Of a DNA stretch of 64,000 nt, positions 10,158-18,264 are shown in pieces. The stretch is from Longimicrobium sp. (GTDB taxonomy: Bacteria; Gemmatimonadota; Gemmatimonadetes; Longimicrobiales; Longimicrobiaceae): assembly GCF_035474595.1 (NCBI RefSeq), contig NZ_DATIND010000026.1:17277-81276 (forward strand), given 5' to 3'. How positions within the stretch are numbered: the stretch's first letter is position 1; every line of letters starts with the position of its first letter. The notes below the pieces were generated by a model. It saw only the letters and a program-made list of their open reading frames with translations. It did not search any database and was not told the origin of the DNA. A program made the position numbers and the translations under genes.

Positions 10158-11296
10158 CACTCGCCGTACGTCTCGGAGAAGGTGCCCACGTGCGAGAGCG
10201 CCGCCTCCCAGCGGTCGAACCGCCCGGGGAAGCGCGCCATCAGCTCGCGCGCGATCTGGCCCACGCTGGCGCCGCCGTCCATGCGCGAAAGGACGAACGC
10301 GGCGACCTCGCCGTTCCCATTAAGCCGCGGCACGAACGTGTCCGCGCGGCGGCGCAGCCGGTCCGGCGAGGGGAGGGTGGCGAGGAAGGTGGACTGCCGG
10401 AAGGAGATCGCATCGGCCCCGTCGCGGTCCAGCGTGGTGTCCCAGCGCCAGAGGTAGTCGCCGCCCACCAGCCGCGCCTCGAGCGCCGCCCGCACGCCGC
10501 CGCCCGCTTCGAGCCGCACCGGCTCGGGGAAGGGGAAGAAGGCGGTCTGGTAGATGGTGGTGTTCCCCGGACCGGAGTCGAACGCGATGCCGGGCGCCAG
10601 CTCGGCGCGGAACCAGACGGCCAGCCCGTGCGCGGTCCCGGCCCGTTCGGCGCGCCACTCGGCCCCGCCGCGCACGTCGGTTTCGGCGAGCATCGCGTAG
10701 TCCATCCGCGCCCACTCGCGCGGGGCGGCCAGCAGCTGGTCGGGGTCGAAGACGCCGCGCCGCCAGTCGTTGCACGCCGCGCGCCGCACGGCCGCGAAGC
10801 GGAACCCCAGCACCGACGCGGGTCCCACCGCGTCTTCCCACGCCCGTTCGGCCTCCACCGGCGCGGCCAGCAGCACGTCGGCGGCGGGGACGAGGACGCC
10901 GCCCGGCGCCAGCAGCCGCTCGCGCGCGTCGCGCAGCGTGGCCACGATCCGCTGGAAGGGCGGGAGGACGCCGCGGAGGTCGGAGACGACCACGTCGGCG
11001 CGCTCCGGAAGCGTCACCCGCGTGGAGACGTCCTGGATGAACTCGATGCGGTCCGCCATTCCATTGTCGCGCGCCACCTCGCGCGCGGTGCGGATGGCGT
11101 CGGTGGGATCGACCGCGTACACCCGCCGCGCCCCGAGCCGTGCCGCCAGCAGCGCGAAGAACCCCGTCCCCGTGCCGATGTCGAGCACGATCGAGCCGGG
11201 GCGGACGACGGCCTCGATCGCGGCCGCGTAGGCATCCACCCGCGACCGGTCGGCCAGCATGCGGCCGTACGCGCCGGCGCCGTAGGTGTCGATCAC
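10157..11296 (-). CDS. PRMT-like SAM methyltransferase with C-terminal PqqD-like domain
   Basis: 379 aa. The N-terminal Rossmann methyltransferase shows motif I VLDIGTGTGFFALLAARLGA (about 37-56), AVDPTD ending beta 2, VVVSDLRG (about 102-109) and LLAPGGVLVP, a layout most like protein arginine methyltransferases. The first Glu of the PRMT double-E hairpin is replaced by Asp106, so arginine may not be the target. The last 66 or so residues (FVPRLNGNGEVAAFVLSRMD then GGASVGQIARELMARFP) look like a PqqD/RRE winged helix, which would bind a leader peptide. The GTG start overlaps the kinase stop as GTGA. Likely role: leader-guided methylation of the operon's precursor. Methyltransferase fold is confident; the RRE call is moderate. 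Confidence 0.82.
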   Translation of the reverse strand: MIDTYGAGAYGRMLADRSRVDAYAAAIEAVVRPGSIVLDIGTGTGFFALLAARLGARRVYAVDPTDAIRTAREVARDNGMADRIEFIQDVSTRVTLPERADVVVSDLRGVLPPFQRIVATLRDARERLLAPGGVLVPAADVLLAAPVEAERAWEDAVGPASVLGFRFAAVRRAACNDWRRGVFDPDQLLAAPREWARMDYAMLAETDVRGGAEWRAERAGTAHGLAVWFRAELAPGIAFDSGPGNTTIYQTAFFPFPEPVRLEAGGGVRAALEARLVGGDYLWRWDTTLDRDGADAISFRQSTFLATLPSPDRLRRRADTFVPRLNGNGEVAAFVLSRMDGGASVGQIARELMARFPGRFDRWEAALSHVGTFSETYGE

Positions 11297-12351
11297 GTGG
11301 CCCCTCCGGCGCGCGCGGTGAAGTCCGCCTCGATCAGCTCGCAGAGATCCGGGAGGCGGGCGGGGTCGGCGTGCGGGACGACGAGCTTCACCGCGGCCTG
11401 GCGGACGAGCGCGGCGTAGCGCGCCAGGTCGCGACCATGCGCGGCCATGTCCGGGAGCCAGCCGAGATAGGTGTTGGCGACCAGCGCCAGCACCGCGTCC
11501 GCCGCGGGGACCGGCTGCAGCCGCGGCGCGCCGGCCTCCTCGCGCGGGGCGATGAGGTACACGGCGCGGACGGGGAGGGGGCGGGGATGGAAGGACTCGC
11601 CGCGCGCGCCCAGGTCCAGGTAGCGCTTCTCCCAGTTGGGCGTGAGCGCGGGGAGGTCGGCCGCTGGCCCGAAAAGGTTGCGCACCGAGTCCGGCCACAG
11701 CCGCAGGTGGGGATACGCGGGGCGGACCTTCACGCCATCTCCATCGACGTCCAGCACCGCCACGTCGTCGCAGAGGACGGGGCGGCCGCGCGCGGCGAAC
11801 GCGGCCGCGGTGGTCGACTTTCCCGCTCCGGCGGGGCCACAGAGGAGAAAGGCCGAATCTCCCGCCGAGACGGCGCTGGCGTGCAGCGCGGAGAGCCCGC
11901 GCAGCCGCAGCACCAGACCGCAGACGGGGCCCAGCAGGTAGGTGGAGGTGTCTTCGAGGGTGGATTCGGGGCGCCAGGTGCAGCCGACGCGGGTCCCCGC
12001 CTGGTCGACGGTGAACTCGGTGCCGTCGGCGTAGCGCAGCCGGAACCAGCCGCCGCCGCGGAAGACGGCCAGCGCGGGCTCTCCCTCGGGAGAGGACCGA
12101 TTGGCCACGTACCACGGCTCGGAGACGGCGGACGGCGCGCACCCGGGCGGGTGCGCGCCGATCCACATGCGCACGTCCGGGGGCCCGGCGCCGGGTTCGG
12201 CGCGGAGCCCCGGGAGGGCGCGGTCGGTCTGGACCTGGAGGCCGTACAGGAGGTAGTGCAAGCGAACCGGCAGCGGCGGCGGAGCGGCGGCGCCCCGAAG
12301 GCGCCGCGGGTGCAGCCGGGCGGAGCGCACGGCTCCGCCCGCGCCGCTCAC
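11293..12351 (-). CDS. HPr-kinase-like peptide kinase of lasso-type cluster
   Basis: 352 aa if started at GTG 12351, which overlaps the precursor stop as GTGA. The central LHASAVSAGDSAFLLCGPAGAGKST holds the Walker A (about 172-180), followed by PVLCDDVAVL; this is the HprK/P catalytic core as seen in lasso-peptide kinases that phosphorylate a C-terminal serine. The proposed precursor ends SSQTKT, so Ser or Thr acceptors exist but the last residue is Thr, not Ser. The N-terminal 150 residues carry no named domain I recognise. An internal GTG at 12330 is an alternative start. Gene position between precursor and methyltransferase supports a tailoring role. Confidence 0.85.
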   Translation of the reverse strand: MSGAGGAVRSARLHPRRLRGAAAPPPLPVRLHYLLYGLQVQTDRALPGLRAEPGAGPPDVRMWIGAHPPGCAPSAVSEPWYVANRSSPEGEPALAVFRGGGWFRLRYADGTEFTVDQAGTRVGCTWRPESTLEDTSTYLLGPVCGLVLRLRGLSALHASAVSAGDSAFLLCGPAGAGKSTTAAAFAARGRPVLCDDVAVLDVDGDGVKVRPAYPHLRLWPDSVRNLFGPAADLPALTPNWEKRYLDLGARGESFHPRPLPVRAVYLIAPREEAGAPRLQPVPAADAVLALVANTYLGWLPDMAAHGRDLARYAALVRQAAVKLVVPHADPARLPDLCELIEADFTARAGGAT

Positions 12352-12482
12352 GTCTTGGTCTGCGAGCTGTTCCCGGGGTCGTTCATGTTGTTGTTGGTCG
12401 CGGCGGTCTGCGTCAGCGCGCGCGCGTCGCCGTACACCTTCAGCGCAGGGGCCTGGTAGCTCTTGCGGGTGGGGAGCTGCAT
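12348..12482 (-). CDS. Lasso-type RiPP precursor peptide (A)
   Basis: 44 aa. The leader contains YQAPALKVYGDARALT (residues 9-24), which fits the lasso leader motif YxxPxLxxxGxxxxLT exactly; YxxP is the part read by the B1/RRE domain. The rest, QTAATNNNMNDPGNSSQTKT, would be the core. With the usual Thr at -2 the core starts at Thr26 and has no Asp/Glu at positions 7-9; its only acid, Asp35, would be position 10. Cleavage one or two residues later would give Ala1 to Asp9 or Asp8 rings. The ATG is preceded by GAGGA at suitable spacing. It lies between the cyclase and kinase genes. The gene is real on motif and context; the product structure is open. Confidence 0.88.
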   Translation of the reverse strand: MQLPTRKSYQAPALKVYGDARALTQTAATNNNMNDPGNSSQTKT

Positions 12483-12550
12483 CGCGTCGATCCTCGTGTG
12501 CGGGTGCGGGGTGTCCGGACGGCTTGTACACCGGTTGTTCCGAAAGGTGC

Positions 12551-14380
12551 TTAGGCGCCGCGCCGGAGCCAGAGCGAAAGGGCCAGCGGCCGCAGGTGCA
12601 GCCAGAGCGGGTCCGCGGGGGCGTCCATCCGTCCGCCGGCGGCGCGGGGGACGCGGTCCGCGTCCACGAACGGCGCCGCCTCGGGGCCCAGCGCGCGGCC
12701 ATCGAGCCAAGCATCGCCCTCCGCCCGGTGGCGCGCGGCCAGCGGGTCGCCCGCCAGCGGCGTCTTGGGGCGCGCCAGCAGCGCTTCGGGGAGGCGGCCC
12801 CGCATCCCGATCCGCAGCAGCCCCTTGTCGTTGTACCACTGCGCGGGCGGCACCGACAGGAGGAAGCGCACCAGCCGCAGGTCGAAGAAGGGGTGCCGCA
12901 CCTCCAGCGGGATGCGCGTGGTTCCCGGGTCCATCCAGCGGAACAGGTGCGGCCAGAGCGGCGAGGCCAGCTGCTCGCCCGCCTCGGGGCGCGCGGGGTG
13001 CGGCGGCATCTCCCGCGCGTTCTGCGCCGCGATCCGCTCCGCCACCCCCGCGCGACGGACGAAGTCGTCCGCAAGCCAGGGCGGCATCTCCGCGTTCCAC
13101 CCCTGGCGCGTGCCGCGCGTCCGCAGCCAGGTGCGCACGCCGGGGCGGGGGAGGCGGCGGTGGTGCCGCGCGTACTGCAGTCCCTCATACGCGGCGCGCA
13201 GCAGGTGCCCGCCCAGCGCCAGCCGCGTGAGGCGCGAGCGCGACTCGCGCAGCACCGCGTCTCCCCCGAAGCCGGTCAGCAGCACCCGCGCGTGCGAGGC
13301 GGCCTGCGACCACTGGTCCACCTCGATGGCCATCAGCGCCGAGTCGGTGGGCTCGGGGCGCGCGAAGAGCGGATCGGCCTCCCACCGCTCGAACACGCGG
13401 TAGCCGTCCAGCGGGAGCCAGGTGATGGGGATTTCCAGCGCCCGCCCGGCCATCTCCGCCCACCGCCCCTCGTCGTCGGCGAAGAGGCGCCGGTAGACGG
13501 CGGTGAAGCCGCGGATCTCCCCCTGCCGGTCCCCACCCCGTGCGGCCTCGCGCGCCATCGCCCCGACGGCGGGAGAATCGCGCCCGCCGCTCAGGAAGAT
13601 GGAGACGCCGCCGCGCGGCATCCGGTCGCGCACCGCCGCGCCGAGGAGGTCGACGAAGCGCTCGGCGTACTCGCCCGGCCCGCGGAGGCGGAGCGGCTCG
13701 TCCACCGGCAGCGTCCACCAGCGGCGCACCCGCATCCTCCCGTCCCGCACCTCCAGCGCGTGCCCCGGCGCCAGCGCGCGGACCTCGCGGCGGATGGTCC
13801 TCTCCCCGTCCTGGTGGAAGCCGTGGACCAGGAAGTCGGCCACCGCGGCCTCGTCCACCGCGCGCCCCACGCCCGGGTGCGCGAGCGCGCAGTCGAGCGA
13901 GCTGGAGAAGACGAAGGCGCCGCCGGGAGATGCATGGAAGAATTGCTTCAACCCCAGCGGGTCGCGCGCGCAGAAGAGCGTCCGCCGCGGCGCGTCCCAC
14001 ACGGCGAAGGCGAAGTCGCCCAGCAGCCGGTCCACGCATCCCGCCCCCCACGCGGCCCAGGCGCGGAGGATCAGCTCCGCGGCGGGCGCATCCGGCCGCG
14101 CCTCTTCCCCCGCGCCCCGCAGCTCGCGGACGAGCTCGTCGCGCCCGTCGATCCGCGCGTCGGCGATGGTCCAGGCGCGGCCGTCGAGCGAGAAGGGCTG
14201 CGGCGGCGCGTCGTCCTCGTCGCCCGTGCGCAGGAGCGCGTGGGCCAGGCCGCATCCCTCCAGCACCCGCGCCCGCGTCCCGTCCGCGAAGGGATTGGAG
14301 AGGCAGGAAGCCATCCGCTCCAGCACCGCGGCGTCCACCGGCGCGCCGGGCGGGGGAACGATGCCGGCGATCCCGCTCAC
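12551..14380 (-). CDS. Asparagine-synthetase-like lasso cyclase (C)
   Basis: 609 aa. An N-terminal glutaminase-like domain begins MSGIAGIV, so the catalytic Cys2 of true asparagine synthetase is Ser and amidotransfer from glutamine is unlikely. Conserved structural motifs LGDFAFAVWD and CARDPLGLKQFF remain. The C-terminal ATP-pyrophosphatase domain has the PP-loop SGGRDS at 264-269. In lasso pathways this enzyme adenylates the Asp/Glu side chain and closes the macrolactam. It is followed, after 68 nt, by the precursor gene and preceded by B1 with a 10-nt gap, which fixes its pathway role well. Confidence 0.92.
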   Translation of the reverse strand: MSGIAGIVPPPGAPVDAAVLERMASCLSNPFADGTRARVLEGCGLAHALLRTGDEDDAPPQPFSLDGRAWTIADARIDGRDELVRELRGAGEEARPDAPAAELILRAWAAWGAGCVDRLLGDFAFAVWDAPRRTLFCARDPLGLKQFFHASPGGAFVFSSSLDCALAHPGVGRAVDEAAVADFLVHGFHQDGERTIRREVRALAPGHALEVRDGRMRVRRWWTLPVDEPLRLRGPGEYAERFVDLLGAAVRDRMPRGGVSIFLSGGRDSPAVGAMAREAARGGDRQGEIRGFTAVYRRLFADDEGRWAEMAGRALEIPITWLPLDGYRVFERWEADPLFARPEPTDSALMAIEVDQWSQAASHARVLLTGFGGDAVLRESRSRLTRLALGGHLLRAAYEGLQYARHHRRLPRPGVRTWLRTRGTRQGWNAEMPPWLADDFVRRAGVAERIAAQNAREMPPHPARPEAGEQLASPLWPHLFRWMDPGTTRIPLEVRHPFFDLRLVRFLLSVPPAQWYNDKGLLRIGMRGRLPEALLARPKTPLAGDPLAARHRAEGDAWLDGRALGPEAAPFVDADRVPRAAGGRMDAPADPLWLHLRPLALSLWLRRGA

Positions 14381-14390
14381 CGCGCCGGGC

Positions 14391-14699
14391 TCAGGCGCCG
14401 GCGGCGGAGACGACCTCCACCAGCCCGCGCTCCAGCAGGTCGCCCAGCAGCCGCTCCAGGTCGTTCCACGCCGTCTCCGCGTCCACCTCGTACTCGGCGG
14501 TCACGGCGTCGCGCACCTGGGCCAGCGGGCGCGGCTCGCGCAGCATCTCCCACACCCGCGCGCCCACGCCGTCCAGCCCGTAGTAGACCCCGTCCGCCAG
14601 GTTCAGGATCACCGCCCCGCCCTCCACCTCGGCCGAAACCTGCTCGCGCGCGGCGACCAGGACGGTGGCGGGGGTCAGGGCGGGGGACTGCCCGGTCAC
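14391..14699 (-). CDS. PqqD-like RiPP recognition element (lasso B1)
   Basis: 102 aa. Carries the PqqD signature: AEVEGGAVILNLADGVYYGL, then DGVGARVWEMLREPRPLAQV, then a helical end. Standalone PqqD-like B1 proteins bind the lasso leader and deliver it to the B2 protease and C cyclase. The GTG start (VTGQSPALTP) overlaps the stop of the upstream gene as GTGA, so they are coupled. The B2 protease that normally follows or is fused to B1 is not found anywhere in this window. Confidence 0.9.
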   Translation of the reverse strand: MTGQSPALTPATVLVAAREQVSAEVEGGAVILNLADGVYYGLDGVGARVWEMLREPRPLAQVRDAVTAEYEVDAETAWNDLERLLGDLLERGLVEVVSAAGA

Positions 14700-15337
14700 G
14701 GCGCGTTGGGGTTGCGCAGCGTGTGGTAGACCACGCTCTGCAGCGCGTCGTGGATGGCCAGCAGCTCGGGCGCGGGCGGGCTGAACGCCGAGTCGGGCGC
14801 GTTGTGGATGTAGTCGTTGAAGGCGCGGATGGCCTCCTGCCACTGCGGCGCCTCGTCGAAGCTGTCGCGGTCGGCCCCGCAGGCGCCGCGGTCGCGCATC
14901 AGCCCGTTCAGCGCGTCGGCCAGCGAGCGCGCCGCGCGCCCCAGCGGCGAGTCGGGCGCCGCGCCGTGGGCGAGCGCCGCGGCGACGGCATCCGCGTCGC
15001 CGGTGCCGTCGCGGGCGCCCAGCAGCGTCTGCACCCGCGCCTCGGCCGCCGTGGGCGTGGTGGCGGCGATGCTGTCGCGGTACGCGCGCTCGGCGCCGCG
15101 CAGCGCGCAGCCGGTGCGGGCGTTGCGGAAGGTCACGCGGTCGCCGTTGCGGGCGAACATCTCGTTCTCGGTGCGCAGCCCCGGCCCCAGGAAGCTGCCG
15201 CTGTGCGCCCCGCTGCCGCTGGGGATGAAGCCGCTGTTGTCGGAGTTGTTCCCGCTCTGCGCGGCGGCCGGCGCGGCGGCCAGCACCGCGGCGGCCGCGG
15301 CAAGGACAAAGCTCGTACGGCGTAGGGTCGGCATCAT
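14696..15337 (-). CDS. Predicted periplasmic protein of unknown function in RiPP operon
   Basis: 213 aa. An N-terminal signal peptide (MMPTLRRTSFVLAAAAAVLA, cleavage after AAAQ) is followed by a Ser/Gly/Asn-rich linker (SGNNSDNSGFIPSGSG) and a mainly helical domain with two Cys (GCALRG, GACGAD). It starts 2 nt after the upstream gene's stop and overlaps the B1 start, so it is firmly part of the operon. No transglutaminase triad or protease motif is visible, so it is not the missing B2. It could act on the peptide after export, in immunity or with the upstream barrel; no family was recognised. Confidence 0.78.
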   Translation of the reverse strand: MMPTLRRTSFVLAAAAAVLAAAPAAAQSGNNSDNSGFIPSGSGAHSGSFLGPGLRTENEMFARNGDRVTFRNARTGCALRGAERAYRDSIAATTPTAAEARVQTLLGARDGTGDADAVAAALAHGAAPDSPLGRAARSLADALNGLMRDRGACGADRDSFDEAPQWQEAIRAFNDYIHNAPDSAFSPPAPELLAIHDALQSVVYHTLRNPNAP

Positions 15338-15339
15338 GA

Positions 15340-16584
15340 TCAGAAGAAGGGGGGAAGCCAGCGGAAGCCCAGCCCCGCGGACAGGATGAAGCGCGCGCCG
15401 TCGCCGGCGCTCCCGGTGATGTCGGCCACGCCCGCGTTGATCACCAGCGGCACGCGGCGGATGGGGGCGATGGAGGCCGCGGCGTACAGGTCCTGCCCGT
15501 TCCAGTCGGCGGTCAGCGACAGCGGCTCGATCACCTGGATCCCGATCGCCCCGAAGGGGTTCACGGTCTTCCTGTCCGCCGCCACGTCGCTCTCGGAGCG
15601 GAAGCGCCCGGCGCCCGCGCCCAGCGTGGCGGCGATGGCGCTGAAGGGCCGCGACGAGTCGTCGTTCAGGCGGAAGACGCGGGTGACGGTGGCGTACGGA
15701 CTCTGCCCCGCGTCGGATCCGCCCCAGCGCACCGCGTTCTCGTACCCCACGGCCACGCCCCACACGTCGCCGAAGGCGTGGTGCAGCTTGAAGTTCAGCC
15801 CGCCGGTCTCGAAGGGCCCGCCGCCGCGCAGCGTGGAGTACGAGGTGGCCGACACCTCCAGCCCCACCAGGCGGTCGCGGTCGCCGAAGCCCATGCCGAT
15901 GGACGCCGTGGCGTCGTCGCTGGTGGTGAAGCGGGTCCGCTCCTGGTAGGCCACGCCCACGAACGCCTCGCCCATGTCCACGCCGAAGCCGGTGGGCGAG
16001 CTGATGCTGGCGGCGGGAACGGCCAGCAGGTGCGTGCCCGGATGGCGCAGCGTGAGCTTGCTGCGCCACTCGCCGGCTCCCAGCTGCGGGAGCGGCCGGT
16101 CCTCGGCCACCAGCCGCGGCTGCTGCGCCGGCATGGCGCCGCCGGGGTTCACGTCGGTGGGCGGCGCGGGGGTGCGCGGGGTGTCGGCGCGCATGGCCAT
16201 CGCCGGCGGGGCCGAGGCCGAGTCGGCGGCGGACGCGTGGCACTCGGCGGCCGGCGGCGTGCCGGTGTCGGCCGGGGCGCGGGCCACGAAGCGGCTGGGG
16301 TTGGCGAAGTGCGCGCCCACCACGCGGCAGTCCTGCACCACCACGTAGTCGTCGCCGCCGGCGGCCGCGCTGCCGTTTGCGTAGTACAGGTAGGTGAGCG
16401 TTCCCTCGCGGCGCGTGCGCAGCGGCTCGCCCAGCACGGCGCGCACCTGCGCCGGCGTCATCCCCTGCGACACCACCTCGATGCGCTTGTGCGGCCGCGG
16501 CGCGCGGACCTGCGCATGGGCGCTGGCGGTCCACCCGGCGCACAGCAGGGCGGCGGGAAGGAGCAACGTACGAATGCGTGGCAT
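15340..16584 (-). CDS. Secreted SmpA/BamE-like plus beta-barrel-like protein heading RiPP operon
   Basis: 414 aa. The signal peptide (MPRIRTLLLPAALLCAGWTA, then SAHAQ) is followed by a short region GMTPAQVRAVLGEPLRTRRE then GTLTYLYY, resembling the SmpA/OmlA-BamE fold. A Pro/Ala-rich linker follows, then about 230 residues of alternating hydrophobic strands ending LSAGLGFRWLPPFF with a terminal Phe, as in outer-membrane barrels. It is first in the nine-gene operon and divergent from the Wza-like gene at 16824. It may be an outer-membrane exit or receptor for the peptide product; that is inference from position. Confidence 0.75.
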   Translation of the reverse strand: MPRIRTLLLPAALLCAGWTASAHAQVRAPRPHKRIEVVSQGMTPAQVRAVLGEPLRTRREGTLTYLYYANGSAAAGGDDYVVVQDCRVVGAHFANPSRFVARAPADTGTPPAAECHASAADSASAPPAMAMRADTPRTPAPPTDVNPGGAMPAQQPRLVAEDRPLPQLGAGEWRSKLTLRHPGTHLLAVPAASISSPTGFGVDMGEAFVGVAYQERTRFTTSDDATASIGMGFGDRDRLVGLEVSATSYSTLRGGGPFETGGLNFKLHHAFGDVWGVAVGYENAVRWGGSDAGQSPYATVTRVFRLNDDSSRPFSAIAATLGAGAGRFRSESDVAADRKTVNPFGAIGIQVIEPLSLTADWNGQDLYAAASIAPIRRVPLVINAGVADITGSAGDGARFILSAGLGFRWLPPFF

Positions 16585-16823
16585 TGGGGTCCGGGGCACG
16601 GGCCTTGGAGAGAAGGACTGCGCGAGTTTTGTCGGGAATTCTGGCGGGAGCGGGTCGGCCACGGTGGGCAACCCCTTGGCCGCAGTGAATATGCGGCCTG
16701 CGGCGAGTTCGCACAAGCTTCGGTTTCCCCGCTCCCGCGGTGCCCGGGCTGGACTTCCCCCCGGCGCGCGGCTTAGGTTGCGCGATCGCCAGCGCCCGCC
16801 CCTCCCTCCGCCTCCGCACCTCC

Positions 16824-17441
16824 ATGCGCCGAACCGTCCTTGTCCTCCTCGCGCTCCTGGCCCTGGTTCCCGCGGGGCGCGCCGCCGCGCAGGCCTCGTC
16901 CGACAGCGTGTACCTGCGCCCGGGCGACGTCATCCACCTGGTCGTGTTCCGCCAGCCGGAGTTCAGCGGCGACTTCGGGATCAGCCCCGACGGCACCGTG
17001 CAGCACCCGCTGCTCTCCGACGTGCACGTGGTCGGCGTTCCCCGCTCGGTGATCCGCGAGCGGCTGCGCACGGCCATCTCGCGCTTCGAGCGCGACCCCA
17101 ACTTCGTGTTCGACTTCCTGTACCGCGTGGGGGTGGGCGGCGAGGTGCGGCTCCCCAACCTGTACACGCTGTCGCCCGAGACCACGCTGGGGCAGGCGGT
17201 GGCGGCGGCGGGCGGGGTGACGGAGTTCGGGCGGCTGGACCGCGTGCACGTGATGCGCGGCGGGCGCGAGATCCTGGTGAACCTGCAGCGCCCGGACGCC
17301 GACGTGTCGGAGATGCGCATCCGCTCGGGCGACCAGATCCGGGTGGGCCGGCGCTCCAACGTGATCCGCGACTACGTGGGCCCGTTCGCCGCCATCCTGG
17401 GCGCCGCCGCCGCCATCGCCACGCTCGCCACCTCGAAGTAG
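16824..17441 (+). CDS. Polysaccharide export protein (Wza/SLBB-like)
   Basis: 205 aa. Signal peptide (MRRTVLVLLALLALVPAGRA), then a Poly_export domain (VYLRPGDVIHLVVFRQPEFS then GDFGISPDGTVQHPLL) and an SLBB-type domain (GEVRLPNLYTLSPETTLGQA then VAAAGG). The C-terminus carries a hydrophobic helix (GPFAAILGAAAAIATLA), as in outer-membrane polysaccharide export components. There is no lipobox Cys. It is divergently transcribed from the RiPP operon across about 240 nt that should hold both promoters. No Wzc/Wzz or glycosyltransferase is adjacent. ATG 16824 is selected by signal-peptide position. Confidence 0.88.
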   Translation: MRRTVLVLLALLALVPAGRAAAQASSDSVYLRPGDVIHLVVFRQPEFSGDFGISPDGTVQHPLLSDVHVVGVPRSVIRERLRTAISRFERDPNFVFDFLYRVGVGGEVRLPNLYTLSPETTLGQAVAAAGGVTEFGRLDRVHVMRGGREILVNLQRPDADVSEMRIRSGDQIRVGRRSNVIRDYVGPFAAILGAAAAIATLATSK

Positions 17442-18264
17442 CGCGGCATCGGGCGGGCCGGGGCGGCGGGCGGGGCCGGAGAGTGAGATCTCCGGCCCCG
17501 CTTCCGTTTTCCGGAATTCCACGAATCCGCGAACCCTATCGGCGATTCCTCCTCGCGTTTCCCCGCGGAGCCCCCGCGAGCCCTCCCCCCGCTGGGGCCG
17601 CGTACCCCCTCCCGACAACGGGAGGGGGTAGCTTCGATCGCGACGCGCAGGTACCTGAGCACTCGTCTGATTTCCGCGTGATGCGATGCCCTTCCAAGCA
17701 TCCCCGCGGTTTCCGGAGGCTCCGCCCGCGTTGAGTTCTCCCCTCCCCCGCGGAGCGGGCGGAGGGGCCCGGGGGAGGGGGCCAGCCAGGCGGGCAGGAT
17801 GCCTCCAACCCACTGGAAACCCTCTCCTCTCGATGAGGTCTCCCCCTCCCCCGGTCGGTTTTGGGGGAGGGGGTGGGGGGAGAGGGCCGCGAGGGCGCGG
17901 CGACGCATCGATGCTTCTCCCCACACCGGGAGCTCTCGTCACCCGCCACGTGGATTTCGGATCGACCCGGAACGTTTTTCCGCTCTGCATCCCCACCGTC
18001 AAATTTCTGTACATCGCGCCGTCGGCCGACATCCACCGCGCGGACGTCCATTCCGCGCGCCATTCCTCGCATCTCCATCCCCCCGCTGTCCGGATCCTCG
18101 GCAACCGGGCGCCATCCGGCGAATCGGTCCGCGTCTCCCTAAATACATCTCCATAAACGACATAGGAGATTGCGGCACGCCGGTACGCGAATGGCTCTGG
18201 ACGGGGTCGTCCGCGCCGGTCCCGGCGCGGATGGTCACGCACCCGATCCGAGCCTCGCAAGCCA
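17442..18264. other. Long intergenic region with repeats
   Basis: About 820 bp without a supported gene. It holds a CCCCTCCCG/CGGGAGGGGG hairpin at about 17606-17630 and the roughly 150-bp CCCTCCCC-family repeat (17736-17890). From about 17930 to 18200 the sequence is somewhat AT-richer and probably includes the promoter of the metalloprotease at 18265. Open frames here have no coding character or start context I can support. Confidence 0.6.
17736..17890. repeat. About 150-bp CCCTCCCC-family dispersed repeat (copy 1)
   Basis: Contains CCTCCCCCGCGGAGCGGGCG, CCAGCCAGGCGGGCAGGATG then CCTCC, CTCTCGATGAGGTCTCCCCC and TTTTGGGGGAGGGGGTGGGG. The same modules in reverse order and on the opposite strand occur at 40937-41095, so this is an inverted copy separated by about 23 kb. 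Confidence 0.85.

Noticed and set aside
12524..15325. Very long plus-strand frame opposite the RiPP operon
   Set aside because: Shadow of the cyclase and neighbours on the minus strand; composition is Arg/Pro/His-rich and motif-free.
14696..15337. Considered as the missing lasso B2 protease
   Set aside because: It has a signal peptide and no Cys-His-Asp transglutaminase motif, and is periplasmic.
17686..18156. Plus-strand frame in the 17.4-18.3 kb gap
   Set aside because: Translation is Pro/Arg/Gly low complexity derived from the CCCTCCCC repeat; no start context.
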